This document shows, one piece after another, positions 13,280 through 18,914 of a stretch of 21,171 nucleotides of DNA. The translations under genes and the position numbers were made by a program. Positions within the stretch are counted from its first letter, which is position 1, and every line of letters begins with the position of its first letter. The DNA comes from a virus. The notes beneath the pieces were generated by a model. The model was given only the letters and a program-made list of their open reading frames with translations. It was not told the origin of the DNA and made no database searches. The stretch lies in the IMG/VR virus record IMGVR_UViG_3300011116_000303, positions 1 to 21,171 of that record; one strand, written 5' to 3'.

Positions 13280-13512
13280 GCACCCAAGACTTACCCTGCA
13301 ACAGCCCAAGGCGCACCCCTGGTGGTCCCAAGAAGTTCGTGGTGCGTGCCTGTCAGAACGGCGAATCCAAGACGATTCGCTATGGTGATCCCAAGATGAC
13401 CATAAAGAAGTCCAACCCAGACCGGCGCAGAAGCTTCCGAGCTAGGCATCAGTGCGACTCTAAGCCGCCTAGCAAGATGTCGGCTAGGTATTGGTCCTGT
13501 AAGAACTGGTAA
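13276..13512 (+). CDS. Conserved phage protein, FRARHxCD/ARYWSC family (DUF6321-like)
   Basis: This 78-residue protein starts in an ATGA overlap. It contains KKFVVRACQNGESKTIRYGD, then a basic stretch KSNPDRRRSFRARHQCD, then MSARYWSCKNW. From memory the pattern (GDPxMxI+xxxPxRRKSFRARHxCD...ARYWSC) is a well-conserved small domain in many tailed phages, sometimes as part of head or prohead-associated proteins. Cys60 and Cys75 with His58 could bind a metal. The role is unknown. It is part of the short GLYANI operon. Confidence 0.78.
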   Translation: MSTQDLPCNSPRRTPGGPKKFVVRACQNGESKTIRYGDPKMTIKKSNPDRRRSFRARHQCDSKPPSKMSARYWSCKNW

Positions 13513-13513
13513 A

Positions 13514-13699
13514 ATGCCAAAGGTAGCCAAAAAAACACGCCACAACCTATCAAAATCGCGCCAGGATGCCATTTCTAGGCGTTTTGGTGGCAAACATGAT
13601 GCTGGAGACCTTCCAGTGGTAAAATTTAAGGTTGAGAAGCTACCCATGCCTAGCCTACCGTTAGGCAACCGTGCCTGCTGTTGCCGTATAGGTCGCTAG
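13514..13699 (+). CDS. Hypothetical basic protein, 61 aa
   Basis: The ATG starts two bases after the previous stop. The first 45 residues are basic (MPKVAKKTRHNLSKSRQDAI, FGGKHDAGDLPVVKFKVE). The end, LPLGNRACCCRIGR, lies over short repeats and two small hairpins (13653-13666 and 13664-13685), so the natural stop may have been lost into repeat sequence. The Shine-Dalgarno is weak. No family is known to me. Confidence 0.42.
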   Translation: MPKVAKKTRHNLSKSRQDAISRRFGGKHDAGDLPVVKFKVEKLPMPSLPLGNRACCCRIGR

Positions 13700-13710
13700 G
13701 CTTCCGTTTG

Positions 13711-13732
13711 GCATATCCCTTATAGGATATGC
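13711..13732. terminator. Hairpin between convergent operons, possible terminator
   Basis: GCATATCC-cttata-GGATATGC forms eight pairs and is followed by GTCTTTAT on the plus strand. It lies between the ends of the rightward operon (13699) and the leftward gene (13759), the right place for a bidirectional terminator. The stem is AT-rich and the T-run short, so termination would be weak. Confidence 0.4.
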
Positions 13733-13758
13733 GTCTTTATAGCGTCCTTATAGAGCCT

Positions 13759-13947
13759 TTAACGCTCCCGCTTAATAGCTACCCTACCGTTTTCTGCTCG
13801 CCACTTATCCCAACGCTCCCGCTGTGCCTGGGCTACCGTTTGGTAATGCTCCCGCGAAAGCTTGCGAGCTTTGGTGGGGCCGGTAACGCTCCCGCCCTTT
13901 CGTCCCATGGCTGAAAAGTATTCTTTTAGGATCTGTTCTTTGGTCAT
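13759..13947 (-). CDS. Small GRKGG-type phage protein, 62 aa
   Basis: The product MTKEQILKEYFSAMGRKGGS is followed by VTGPTKARKLSREHYQTVAQ and a basic helical end (RERWDKWRAENGR). The core A-M-G-R-K-G-G, then a basic helix, resembles many small phage and plasmid proteins with the (A)LGRKGGK motif. AAGGAAAA is upstream of the ATG. Several codons are built from the short repeats AACGCTCCCGC and CTACCGTTT, so the repeat family has spread through a coding region. It is the last gene of the leftward cluster. Its function is unknown. Confidence 0.65.
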   Translation of the reverse strand: MTKEQILKEYFSAMGRKGGSVTGPTKARKLSREHYQTVAQAQRERWDKWRAENGRVAIKRER

Positions 13948-14028
13948 GTTTTGATGTTTTCCTTATAGGCTAGGCTGCCGTTTGTAAAGGCAGCAATGCC
14001 TAGGCTGCCGTTTGTAAATAAAGATTCA

Positions 14029-14047
14029 GCAAGGGGTGGAACCTTGC
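14029..14047 (-). terminator. Hairpin after leftward gene 14057-14302
   Basis: On the minus strand GCAAGG-ttccacc-CCTTGC forms six pairs nine bases after the gene's stop. CTTTATTT follows a few bases later, so it could be a weak intrinsic terminator. It is placed like the three stop-adjacent hairpins upstream in the cluster but lacks their GATA hairpin. Confidence 0.35.
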
Positions 14048-14056
14048 GGGGGATAG

Positions 14057-14302
14057 TTACTTGGATATGTAGTGCGTCCTTGTATAAACATCCAGCATAC
14101 CTTCAGCAAAGTTTTCTGCTGAAGACTTGGTGGGATGATGGCTCGTCACCATATTGCAATCATCTACAAATATGATTGATCGCCATCCTATTTTTTTGCT
14201 TTTGCTTACTTTCTGAATGTCGGCCTTAATCAATGGCGAATAGTTGCCATTTTTGGGGTAGTGACCACTCCAAGGCCGTGGCAATAATCCGATTCTGTTC
14301 AT
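14057..14302 (-). CDS. Hypothetical protein, 81 aa (leftward cluster)
   Basis: ATG 14302 follows AAGGGGAAACACATT. A start at 14326 lacks a Shine-Dalgarno. The product MNRIGLLPRPWSGHYPKNGN, then KADIQKVSKSKKIGWRSIIF and VDDCNMVTSHHPTKSSAENF, is basic and mixed alpha/beta. No motif is recognised. It lies after a leader containing the hairpin/GATA element A. Confidence 0.6.
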   Translation of the reverse strand: MNRIGLLPRPWSGHYPKNGNYSPLIKADIQKVSKSKKIGWRSIIFVDDCNMVTSHHPTKSSAENFAEGMLDVYTRTHYISK

Positions 14303-14372
14303 AATGTGTTTCCCCTTCTTTTCCATTCACGCAACCGATCACCGACTGCGCTGCCGTTTATAGGATTGCCCA

Positions 14373-14427
14373 AGCTATCGCCCGGATCATTCCTCCGTTC
14401 CCCTCCGTGACGAGGGGAAACGAGGAA
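14373..14427 (-). promoter_or_regulatory. Stop-adjacent hairpin plus GATA hairpin, element A
   Basis: The large hairpin starts four bases after the stop of the leftward gene ending at 14432. The stems are TTCCT, CGTT and CCCCTC (14390-14405) paired with GAGGGG, AACG and AGGAA (14412-14427), with two one-base bulges and loop CGTGAC. Then, toward the next gene, GC-GATA-GC on the minus strand (14374-14381). Elements B and C have the same two-part layout. Confidence 0.5.
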
Positions 14428-14431
14428 GGAT

Positions 14432-14608
14432 TTACCTTGAATTGTATAATGTATTATCAATTAAACTCACAAACGAATCCAACATCTTTTCGTCTACCCA
14501 ATCTTTTTGCAGATATCCCATTTTGCTACCCGATATTGTCGCCTTAATTTGTTTAAGGCTTTCCTTCAAATAATCTATTTTCCATTGCAATTCTCTTTCT
14601 TTTGTCAT
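14432..14608 (-). CDS. Hypothetical charged protein, 58 aa
   Basis: ATG 14608 has AAAGAAAGG nine bases upstream. A longer start at 14686 would run through the hairpin leader and is rejected. The product is a coiled-coil-like helix (MTKERELQWKIDYLKESLKQ, then IKATISGSKMGYLQKDW) with a helical end. Function is unknown. It is flanked on both sides by the hairpin/GATA elements A and B. Confidence 0.55.
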   Translation of the reverse strand: MTKERELQWKIDYLKESLKQIKATISGSKMGYLQKDWVDEKMLDSFVSLIDNTLYNSR

Positions 14609-14640
14609 GTGTATCCTTTCTTTATTGTTTTCTAGGCAAA

Positions 14641-14689
14641 CCCTATCGGGTCTGTCCTTTGCCTCCCCCTTGTGAGGGGAGGACAAGGA
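14641..14689 (-). promoter_or_regulatory. Stop-adjacent hairpin plus GATA hairpin, element B
   Basis: The hairpin starts five bases after the stop of the 27-aa gene. CCTCCCC (14662-14668) pairs with GGGGAGG (14676-14682), and an outer TCCTT(T)G pairs with CAAGGA. The loop is CTTGTGA. It is followed on the minus strand by CCC-GATA-GGG (14641-14650), then the Shine-Dalgarno of the next gene. Loop GATA is the same as in A and C while the stem bases differ. Confidence 0.52.
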
Positions 14690-14694
14690 AAGAC

Positions 14695-14778
14695 TTACTT
14701 CCTAAGCATGAAGGCCACCCATGAAGCCAGAACCGCGCCAAGGATGAGGCCGTGAGCAAATGCGATTGCAATGTTCAT
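14695..14778 (-). CDS. Single-helix micropeptide, 27 aa
   Basis: The minus-strand frame MNIAIAFAHGLILGAVLASW, then VAFMLRK, is a single membrane helix with a basic end. AAAGGAG lies about ten bases upstream. It begins directly after the stop of the gene ending at 14779. It is followed after five bases by element B. It is short, so the call rests on its composition, the ribosome site and the position. Confidence 0.48.
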   Translation of the reverse strand: MNIAIAFAHGLILGAVLASWVAFMLRK

Positions 14779-14925
14779 TTACCATTTCTCCTTTCTGATT
14801 GTGTAATCTTGTGGACCCATGAACCGCTTCCACCGCTCTGCTTTTTCGTATGTTTCAAATCGGCAGATGAAGGAGCCGGATCGGGTGTAGATGGCGAAGC
14901 AGATCACGATTGAACCGCCGTCCAT
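14779..14925 (-). CDS. Hypothetical protein, 48 aa
   Basis: The likely start is ATG 14925, overlapping the end of the previous leftward gene by 22 bases. A 74-residue version from 15003 would overlap it by 100. The product MDGGSIVICFAIYTRSGSFI, then CRFETYEKAERWKRFMG, has a strand-rich start and a helical end. The Shine-Dalgarno is weak. No family is known to me. Confidence 0.48.
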   Translation of the reverse strand: MDGGSIVICFAIYTRSGSFICRFETYEKAERWKRFMGPQDYTIRKEKW

Positions 14926-15419
14926 CGGTAGACATTCACCAAGTCTGTATAAGCAACGCACTCCCACTTCCCGCCGATTGCCTCCGATATTTGATGGTAA
15001 CAACCCTCACCAATCCCGCCCTCAAAGTATGGGAGCCACTTGGCATTGAGCGGGGGGAGACTGATTCCGTATGGCTTTTTGACCTCAAGTCTTTTTAGCA
15101 CCTCTTGGTCAAATAATTTGTGCCGTAGGAATTGATTAAACAAGCCGGCGATTACAGTTGACCGCTTGCAATATCCGCAACCGCTCGCCTTAGCCGTCCC
15201 AACTTGTCGCCGTCCTTCTGTTGTAATTGCCTCGCCAGTTGCGTGAGGATTGTATCCCCATGTTCTGCTTTTTCTCCATTCGATTGTGATGGTTAGGCTT
15301 TCCAATTTTGATTGGCCTTTGATTTCATCAATTTTCTTTTGTCTCTTGGCCTCTTCCCGCAACTGCTTGCGAGCCTCTGCCCTTGCTTGCTTTTCGTCTG
15401 TTTCGATTGTCGTTTGCAT
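14904..15419 (-). CDS. Conserved protein with SGCGY motif, 171 aa
   Basis: ATG 15419 follows AGAAAGGAAACACAC, and the longer start at 15482 would run through element C. The first 50 residues are a charged coiled coil (TDEKQARAEARKQLREEAKR). Then come LTITIEWRKSRTWGYNPHAT, GRRQVGTAKASGCGYCKRST with a helix AGLFNQFLRHKLF, and a final PYFEGGIGEGCYHQISEAIG with a strand end. I recall a widespread unnamed family in bacteria and phages with this ExxKSxTWGxNP...SGCGYxKxS...PYFxGGxGxxC pattern. The two GC-rich turns suggest a compact alpha/beta fold. The function is unknown. Confidence 0.72.
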   Translation of the reverse strand: MQTTIETDEKQARAEARKQLREEAKRQKKIDEIKGQSKLESLTITIEWRKSRTWGYNPHATGEAITTEGRRQVGTAKASGCGYCKRSTVIAGLFNQFLRHKLFDQEVLKRLEVKKPYGISLPPLNAKWLPYFEGGIGEGCYHQISEAIGGKWECVAYTDLVNVYRWTAVQS

Positions 15420-15454
15420 TGTGTGTTTCCTTTCTTTTGGTTTCTTTAATTCCA

Positions 15455-15503
15455 GCCTATCGGCCAGACCGAAACGCACCATAGAAGATGCGTTCGGGGT
15501 CTG
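15455..15503 (-). promoter_or_regulatory. Stop-adjacent hairpin plus GATA hairpin, element C
   Basis: The hairpin starts six bases after the stop of the gene ending at 15510. CAGACC (15465-15470) pairs with GGTCTG (15498-15503), and AACGCA (15473-15478) pairs with TGCGTT (15489-15494), with a small internal loop. It is followed on the minus strand by GCC-GATA-GGC (15455-15464), and 35 bases later by the ATG at 15419. Confidence 0.52.
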
Positions 15504-15509
15504 ATCGCC

Positions 15510-15905
15510 TTAGCTTTTTAGTGATTTGTAGTTTTCTCCGAAAATTCCAACCAAGTCGTCGTGGCTTAGTCCGTAATGTTCCAAGGGGTCAACCGCAAAC
15601 CTTCCACAATCGGATTCGAATGGATTTGTGACAAATATCCCCCGATGCGTAAATCCGCAGACTTGGGAACAATGTCCGTCCAATGAGTATAAACCAAACT
15701 CGTCAGCCTCTGCTTCATCGTATTCCGAAAGATCGGCATCACCATCTTCTTTTGCCCAATCTCTGATTGCTTCGAATGTTTCCTTGTCAACCCTAACGCA
15801 ATCCCATCCATTCCAAGTTGAGCAATCCCAATAACCCACAAAGAACTTGGGGTCATCATATCTGAATATGACTTTCAGATCTCCACAATCTGCTGGTGTT
15901 TTCAT
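15510..15905 (-). CDS. Hypothetical acidic protein, 131 aa
   Basis: ATG 15905 follows AAAGAAAGGAAACGACACA, almost the same ribosome-site region as gene 14904-15419. The product is strongly acidic: KVIFRYDDPKFFVGYWDCST, then ETFEAIRDWAKEDGDADLSE and YDEAEADEFGLYSLDG. A C-terminal part (GFTHRGIFVTNPFESDCGRF, then a helix) follows. DNA mimicry by acidic phage proteins is one idea, but nothing specific shows it. Confidence 0.62.
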   Translation of the reverse strand: MKTPADCGDLKVIFRYDDPKFFVGYWDCSTWNGWDCVRVDKETFEAIRDWAKEDGDADLSEYDEAEADEFGLYSLDGHCSQVCGFTHRGIFVTNPFESDCGRFAVDPLEHYGLSHDDLVGIFGENYKSLKS

Positions 15906-15932
15906 TGTGTCGTTTCCTTTCTTTTGGTTGGT

Positions 15933-16148
15933 TTATTTCTTCAAAACAAAATCAGCTTGAAAGATTGCTTCTTCTGCTCGCCCAAGAATGTTTGCGGTTT
16001 TGTGCGAGGGGCGATCAAATTCCACATCTTGCACAAAATCAAAACATTCATTCAAAGATTCCCGAAGATTGTAAATGATAGACAACAATTGTTTGATGCG
16101 ATGATCTTCGGCCGTCATCGCTTCGGCACTAGGTGTGTTGCTTTGCAT
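15933..16148 (-). CDS. Hypothetical helical protein, 71 aa
   Basis: This is the first gene of the leftward cluster. The product is helical: DHRIKQLLSIIYNLRESLNE, then CFDFVQDVEFDRPSHKTANI, then ILGRAEEAIFQADFVLKK. There is no Shine-Dalgarno before ATG 16148, but a -10-like TACTAT ends six bases upstream, so a leaderless message is possible. The function is unknown. Confidence 0.58.
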   Translation of the reverse strand: MQSNTPSAEAMTAEDHRIKQLLSIIYNLRESLNECFDFVQDVEFDRPSHKTANILGRAEEAIFQADFVLKK

Positions 16149-16154
16149 AGGCTC

Positions 16155-16182
16155 ATAGTATTACAAGCGGAACGGACTACAA
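16155..16182 (-). promoter_or_regulatory. Promoter of the leftward cluster
   Basis: On the minus strand TTGTAG (16177-16182) is followed by 16 bases and TACTAT (16155-16160). The -10 ends six bases before the ATG at 16148. The -35 match is poor, so this is moderate evidence. The sequence ATACTATGAGCC resembles ATACTAGCC at the promoter of 12913. Confidence 0.4.
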
Positions 16183-16205
16183 GGATTTTCTTTTGTCTAT
16201 TTTGA

Positions 16206-16214
16206 TGGTATAAG
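16206..16214 (+). promoter_or_regulatory. Extended -10 promoter of the late (terminase) operon
   Basis: TGGTATAAG is an extended -10 (TG-G-TATAAG, five of six). It ends eight bases before ATG 16223, so the message would start about at the start codon. There is no Shine-Dalgarno. It is divergent from the promoter of the leftward cluster about 50 bases away. Confidence 0.45.
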
Positions 16215-16222
16215 TCTTGCTT

Positions 16223-16930
16223 ATGGATGTGCCTGGCGGATCTCCAACCGCAAAAAAATCAAAGAATGGAAAAGTGGCTTTTACTCCCGAAATTGAAGCC
16301 GAATGCGTTTCCGCTTGTTCCGCTGGATTTACAATAGAAAAGTGCGCTGGCTTGATTGGCGTACCCATCGGCACTCTCAAGACTTGGACGAATAGATATC
16401 CAGATTTTGCCCGCAAACTAGAAACCGCCCGAAAAAAGCACGAACTTAGCCTATTGCGAGACATAGAACTAGCTGGCCAAAAATCATGGCAGGCTAAGGC
16501 GTGGATTGCCGAAAGAGTGTACCAGCATGCAATCCCTAGTGCACGATTGCAAGTATCTGGAAGTGTGGATCATAACGCTGGTGCTGGATTCGCCCAACTC
16601 ATCGCTGGCCTTGCATCGAGGAGAGCAGAAAAGAAGGCGCAAGTGATTGAGGCTGAAGAGGTGCGCGCTATTGATGACACTAAGAAAGTATCTCCCAAGC
16701 TTAACGAGGGAACTTTATACAATACTTATTCTGCGACTTTAACGCCAAATTGCGACAATCACAAACCATTGTCAGTCAATGAGAAATCAAATTGTCAAAA
16801 ATTATCAGATGTAACTTCTCCAAAATTAAGGAATAAACCGATGAGGAGAAGAAAGCCTAGGGTAGAGTCGCTGGCAAAATATCCGCCCCCTACCACCACG
16901 CCCCCCGCCGACCCCCCAGCCGCCATTTAA
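16223..16930 (+). CDS. Terminase small subunit
   Basis: This gives 235 residues from ATG 16223. A TTG at 16217 would add two. The N-terminal half is a helix-turn-helix of the phage terminase small subunit: TPEIEAECVSACSAGFTIEK, then CAGLIGVPIGTLKTWTNRYP, then a helix KLETARKKHELSLLRDIELA and GQKSWQAKAWIAERVYQHAI. This domain binds the packaging start site and recruits the large subunit, encoded 49 bases downstream. The C-terminal 90 residues are low in complexity and basic, ending in a proline-rich tail (PPPTTTPPADPP), unlike the compact core. A stretch near 16700-16850 is AT-rich compared with its surroundings. Confidence 0.82.
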   Translation: MDVPGGSPTAKKSKNGKVAFTPEIEAECVSACSAGFTIEKCAGLIGVPIGTLKTWTNRYPDFARKLETARKKHELSLLRDIELAGQKSWQAKAWIAERVYQHAIPSARLQVSGSVDHNAGAGFAQLIAGLASRRAEKKAQVIEAEEVRAIDDTKKVSPKLNEGTLYNTYSATLTPNCDNHKPLSVNEKSNCQKLSDVTSPKLRNKPMRRRKPRVESLAKYPPPTTTPPADPPAAI

Positions 16931-16979
16931 TTCGCATAGACCCCCCTAAGTAATTCTGCCACAAAACAAAAAGAGGTCT

Positions 16980-18416
16980 ATGGCCAAGCGTGTTCCCAAG
17001 TCTGCCCAGAAGTCTCCAGAAGAGCTAATCCAAGAGCTACTTCGCCCAGTGCCTTTCGCAGATAAGGTGTTGGGACTCAATCTCTATGACTGGCAAAAGA
17101 AAGTATTGGCAGACCTAGAACCTAGAGACTGTCGAGTGGCGTTACGTGCAGCCAACGGTTCCGGCAAGACCAGCACCGTCATTTCCAGCATTTTGATATG
17201 GCACGCGCTCGTTTACCAGCGCTCTATAGCCGTAACAACCGCCGGTGTTTTTCGCCAAGTCGAATCCCAACTTTGGCCTAGCATGCGTTCCCAAATTGCC
17301 AAGCTTGGCGGCCCTTGGGAAGTCACCAGTGGCGAGATCCGCTACCTACACCCTAACGGCAACACATCGCGCATTATAGGCTATTCTGCAACCGATCCTG
17401 GCCGTGCTGAAGGATGGCATGCCGAAGACCATGAACACCACCCATTGCTTATGGTTGTTGACGAAGCCAAGACCGTAGCTGACCCATTGTTTGAAGCCAT
17501 CAGTCGATGTCAACCAACGCGACTGCTAATCGCCTCATCACCAGGGGGCAGCAGTGGTGCGTTTTATCGGGCATTCACCAAAGAGGCTAATATGTGGTCA
17601 AAGCACGCTGTCACGGCGTTTGATTGCCCCCACATTACACAGGCGCAGATAGACGAGGTGATACAGCGGTATGGTGAGAAGCATCCGCTGACCCGCTCCA
17701 TGATTTATGGCGAGTTTGTGGACATAGGCAGCGAGAGTCTTGTCATTAACCTAACCCAGCTTCAGAACTGCTTTAATACACCGCCTCAGTTCAAGCCTGG
17801 GACTAGGGTGGCTGGCGTAGACTTTGCCGCCGGTGGCGATGCCAACGTACTATGTATTAGGGATGGCAATAAGGTGCTACCAATGATTGCATGGCGCGAA
17901 AGGGATACGATGGCGGCTGTGGGTAGGTTTATTGTCGAGTTCAAGAAGGCGGGGCTGGAAGCTAGCAACATCTACGCTGACGCAAGCGGTCTTGGCATGG
18001 TTATGTGCGATGCGTTGGCCGAATCTGGCTGGCAGGTCAATCGGGTCAACTTTGGGTCAACCGCCTACGACAACGATGCGTATACCAACAGGTCAGCAGA
18101 GATGTGGTATGGCATGGCCAAGAAAATTGAAGATGCCGAGATCATTCTACCGGAAGATGACGAACTAACGGCGCAACTGACCTGTCGGCGCAGTATGACC
18201 AACTCCAAGGGTAAGCTTGGTGTGGAATCAAAGGACTCGATGCGATCCAGGGGTCTGGCAAGCCCAGACAGAGCCGATGCCCTTGCCCTGTGCCTGGATG
18301 GTGGTAACATGAGGTGGGATTTGACTTTTCCCGTTGAGAAGCCAACGTGGAAGTCGCTTCTGTCCATGATTGAGTCGCACGACCCCGTCATGGCTGGATT
18401 TGACCCAGGAGGTTAA
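16980..18416 (+). CDS. Terminase large subunit
   Basis: This 478-residue protein follows AAAGAGGTCT. The ATPase half has Walker A AANGSGKT (58-65), an adenine-binding-type Gln39 in DWQKKVL, and Walker B LLMVVDEA with Asp161-Glu162. The coupling region is RLLIASSPGG. The nuclease half has the RNase H-like acid residues Asp281 in VAGVDFAAGGD, Asp334 in IYADASGLG, and Asp433 in SPDRADALAL. It translocates DNA into the procapsid and cuts it, acting with the small subunit and the portal. The length is standard. The start is well supported. A likely Shine-Dalgarno for the next gene follows its stop region (CAGGAGG). Confidence 0.95.
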   Translation: MAKRVPKSAQKSPEELIQELLRPVPFADKVLGLNLYDWQKKVLADLEPRDCRVALRAANGSGKTSTVISSILIWHALVYQRSIAVTTAGVFRQVESQLWPSMRSQIAKLGGPWEVTSGEIRYLHPNGNTSRIIGYSATDPGRAEGWHAEDHEHHPLLMVVDEAKTVADPLFEAISRCQPTRLLIASSPGGSSGAFYRAFTKEANMWSKHAVTAFDCPHITQAQIDEVIQRYGEKHPLTRSMIYGEFVDIGSESLVINLTQLQNCFNTPPQFKPGTRVAGVDFAAGGDANVLCIRDGNKVLPMIAWRERDTMAAVGRFIVEFKKAGLEASNIYADASGLGMVMCDALAESGWQVNRVNFGSTAYDNDAYTNRSAEMWYGMAKKIEDAEIILPEDDELTAQLTCRRSMTNSKGKLGVESKDSMRSRGLASPDRADALALCLDGGNMRWDLTFPVEKPTWKSLLSMIESHDPVMAGFDPGG

Positions 18417-18418
18417 TT

Positions 18419-18589
18419 ATGAACGTATGGAATTGGATTACTTCAAACTGGACCGAGATCGTTGCCGCCGTTGGTGGCGTTGTCTTGGCCGCTCGAATCA
18501 TTGTTAAACTTACCCCCACCCCCGCTGATGATTCTTTCCTTGAGAAAGTCGTCAACTTCCTAAAGGGTGTCGGGCTGAACATCAAATAA
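18419..18589 (+). CDS. Holin-like small membrane protein, 56 aa
   Basis: ATG 18419 is preceded by CAGGAGGTTAATT, the best ribosome site in the module. The product starts MNVWNWITSNWTEIVAAVGG, with one membrane span VVLAARIIV, then KLTPTPADDSFLEKVVNFLK. From memory, similar short phage proteins (WN...A..GG....ARxIV.LTPTPxDD) are found in lysis positions and called putative holins. The single span would make it a class III-like holin. It lies just before the nested pair that resembles spanins. The lysis role is inferred from context. No endolysin is seen in the window. Confidence 0.6.
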   Translation: MNVWNWITSNWTEIVAAVGGVVLAARIIVKLTPTPADDSFLEKVVNFLKGVGLNIK

Positions 18590-18595
18590 TCAATA

Positions 18596-18802
18596 GTGAT
18601 CGGTGCGATACTTCAAATCATCGCATCGGTCTTACGCCTCATTCCTGGCTGGCGGGAAAAGCGCATTGACAAGATTGAGGGCGAGTGGCGTAACAATCAT
18701 CAAGCCATTGATGATGATCTCGGTCCTAAGCCTTGGTGGGTGCGCTACAACGACACCGTACACGAAGACAAGCGGAGCCGTGACGGATCTGATGCTCGAT
18801 GA
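18596..18802 (+). CDS. Rz-like (i-spanin-like) protein
   Basis: GTG 18596 opens a frame of 68 residues with an N-terminal hydrophobic segment IGAILQIIASVLRLIPGW, then a charged helix KRIDKIEGEWRNNHQAIDDD and a polar end. A short N-terminal anchor and a charged helical tail is the layout of inner-membrane spanin subunits, although this one is short. A different frame over the same bases encodes a lipoprotein (18666-18914), exactly the Rz/Rz1 overlap architecture. The start lacks a strong Shine-Dalgarno. The call depends on this pairing. Confidence 0.5.
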   Translation: MIGAILQIIASVLRLIPGWREKRIDKIEGEWRNNHQAIDDDLGPKPWWVRYNDTVHEDKRSRDGSDAR

Positions 18803-18914
18803 GAACTATCCGGAAGTCCGCAATGGCAGTCCTGGGGTCAAGGCTTGGGCAAGAAAAGCTTTACATTACGTCAACGATTTGTCATACGAATTAAATAGGG
18901 AGCGCGAGAAATAA
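18666..18914 (+). CDS. Rz1-like (o-spanin-like) lipoprotein
   Basis: The frame overlaps the previous one by 137 bases. The lipobox SLGGCA has its cysteine about 26 residues from TTG 18666 (or 23 from TTG 18675). The n-region has Arg and Lys (TRLRASGVTIIK), the h-region is PLMMISVLSL. An ATG at 18711 would leave a signal too short to work. The mature part is CATTTPYTKTSG, then a helical end (KAWARKALHYVNDLSYELNR). It would sit on the inner face of the outer membrane and help breach it with the i-spanin, implying a Gram-negative host. Shine-Dalgarno is weak. It overlaps the portal start by one base. Confidence 0.58.
   Translation: MTRLRASGVTIIKPLMMISVLSLGGCATTTPYTKTSGAVTDLMLDENYPEVRNGSPGVKAWARKALHYVNDLSYELNREREK

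Larger units (their letters stand above)
13651..14018. repeat. Short interspersed repeats: GGCTnCCGTTTG and AACGCTCCCGC
   Basis: A short motif, best copy TAGGCTGCCGTTTGTAAA, occurs at 13651-13665, 13697-13711, 13781-13794, 13829-13845, 13971-13988 and 14001-14018, with a further weaker one at 14349-14363. The two copies at 13971 and 14001 share 18 identical bases and are 30 bases apart. The first also forms GCTGCC-gtttgtaaa-GGCAGC (13974-13994). An 11-base motif AACGCTCCCGC occurs at 13761, 13812, 13845 (one mismatch) and 13885, inside the leftward gene. Spacing is irregular, so this is not a CRISPR array. Confidence 0.6.

Noticed and set aside
13651-14018. A CRISPR array.
   Set aside because: Repeats are short and degenerate, spacing is irregular (about 30 to 125 bases), some lie inside a gene, and there is no cas gene.
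14373-15503. Ordinary intrinsic terminators for the leftward genes.
   Set aside because: No T-run follows the hairpins, and a second conserved GATA-loop hairpin lies between each hairpin and the next start codon.
16931-16979. A gene or regulatory site in the gap between the terminase subunits.
   Set aside because: It is 49 bases with a C-run and the large-subunit ribosome site only. A packaging (cos/pac) site is possible but cannot be shown.
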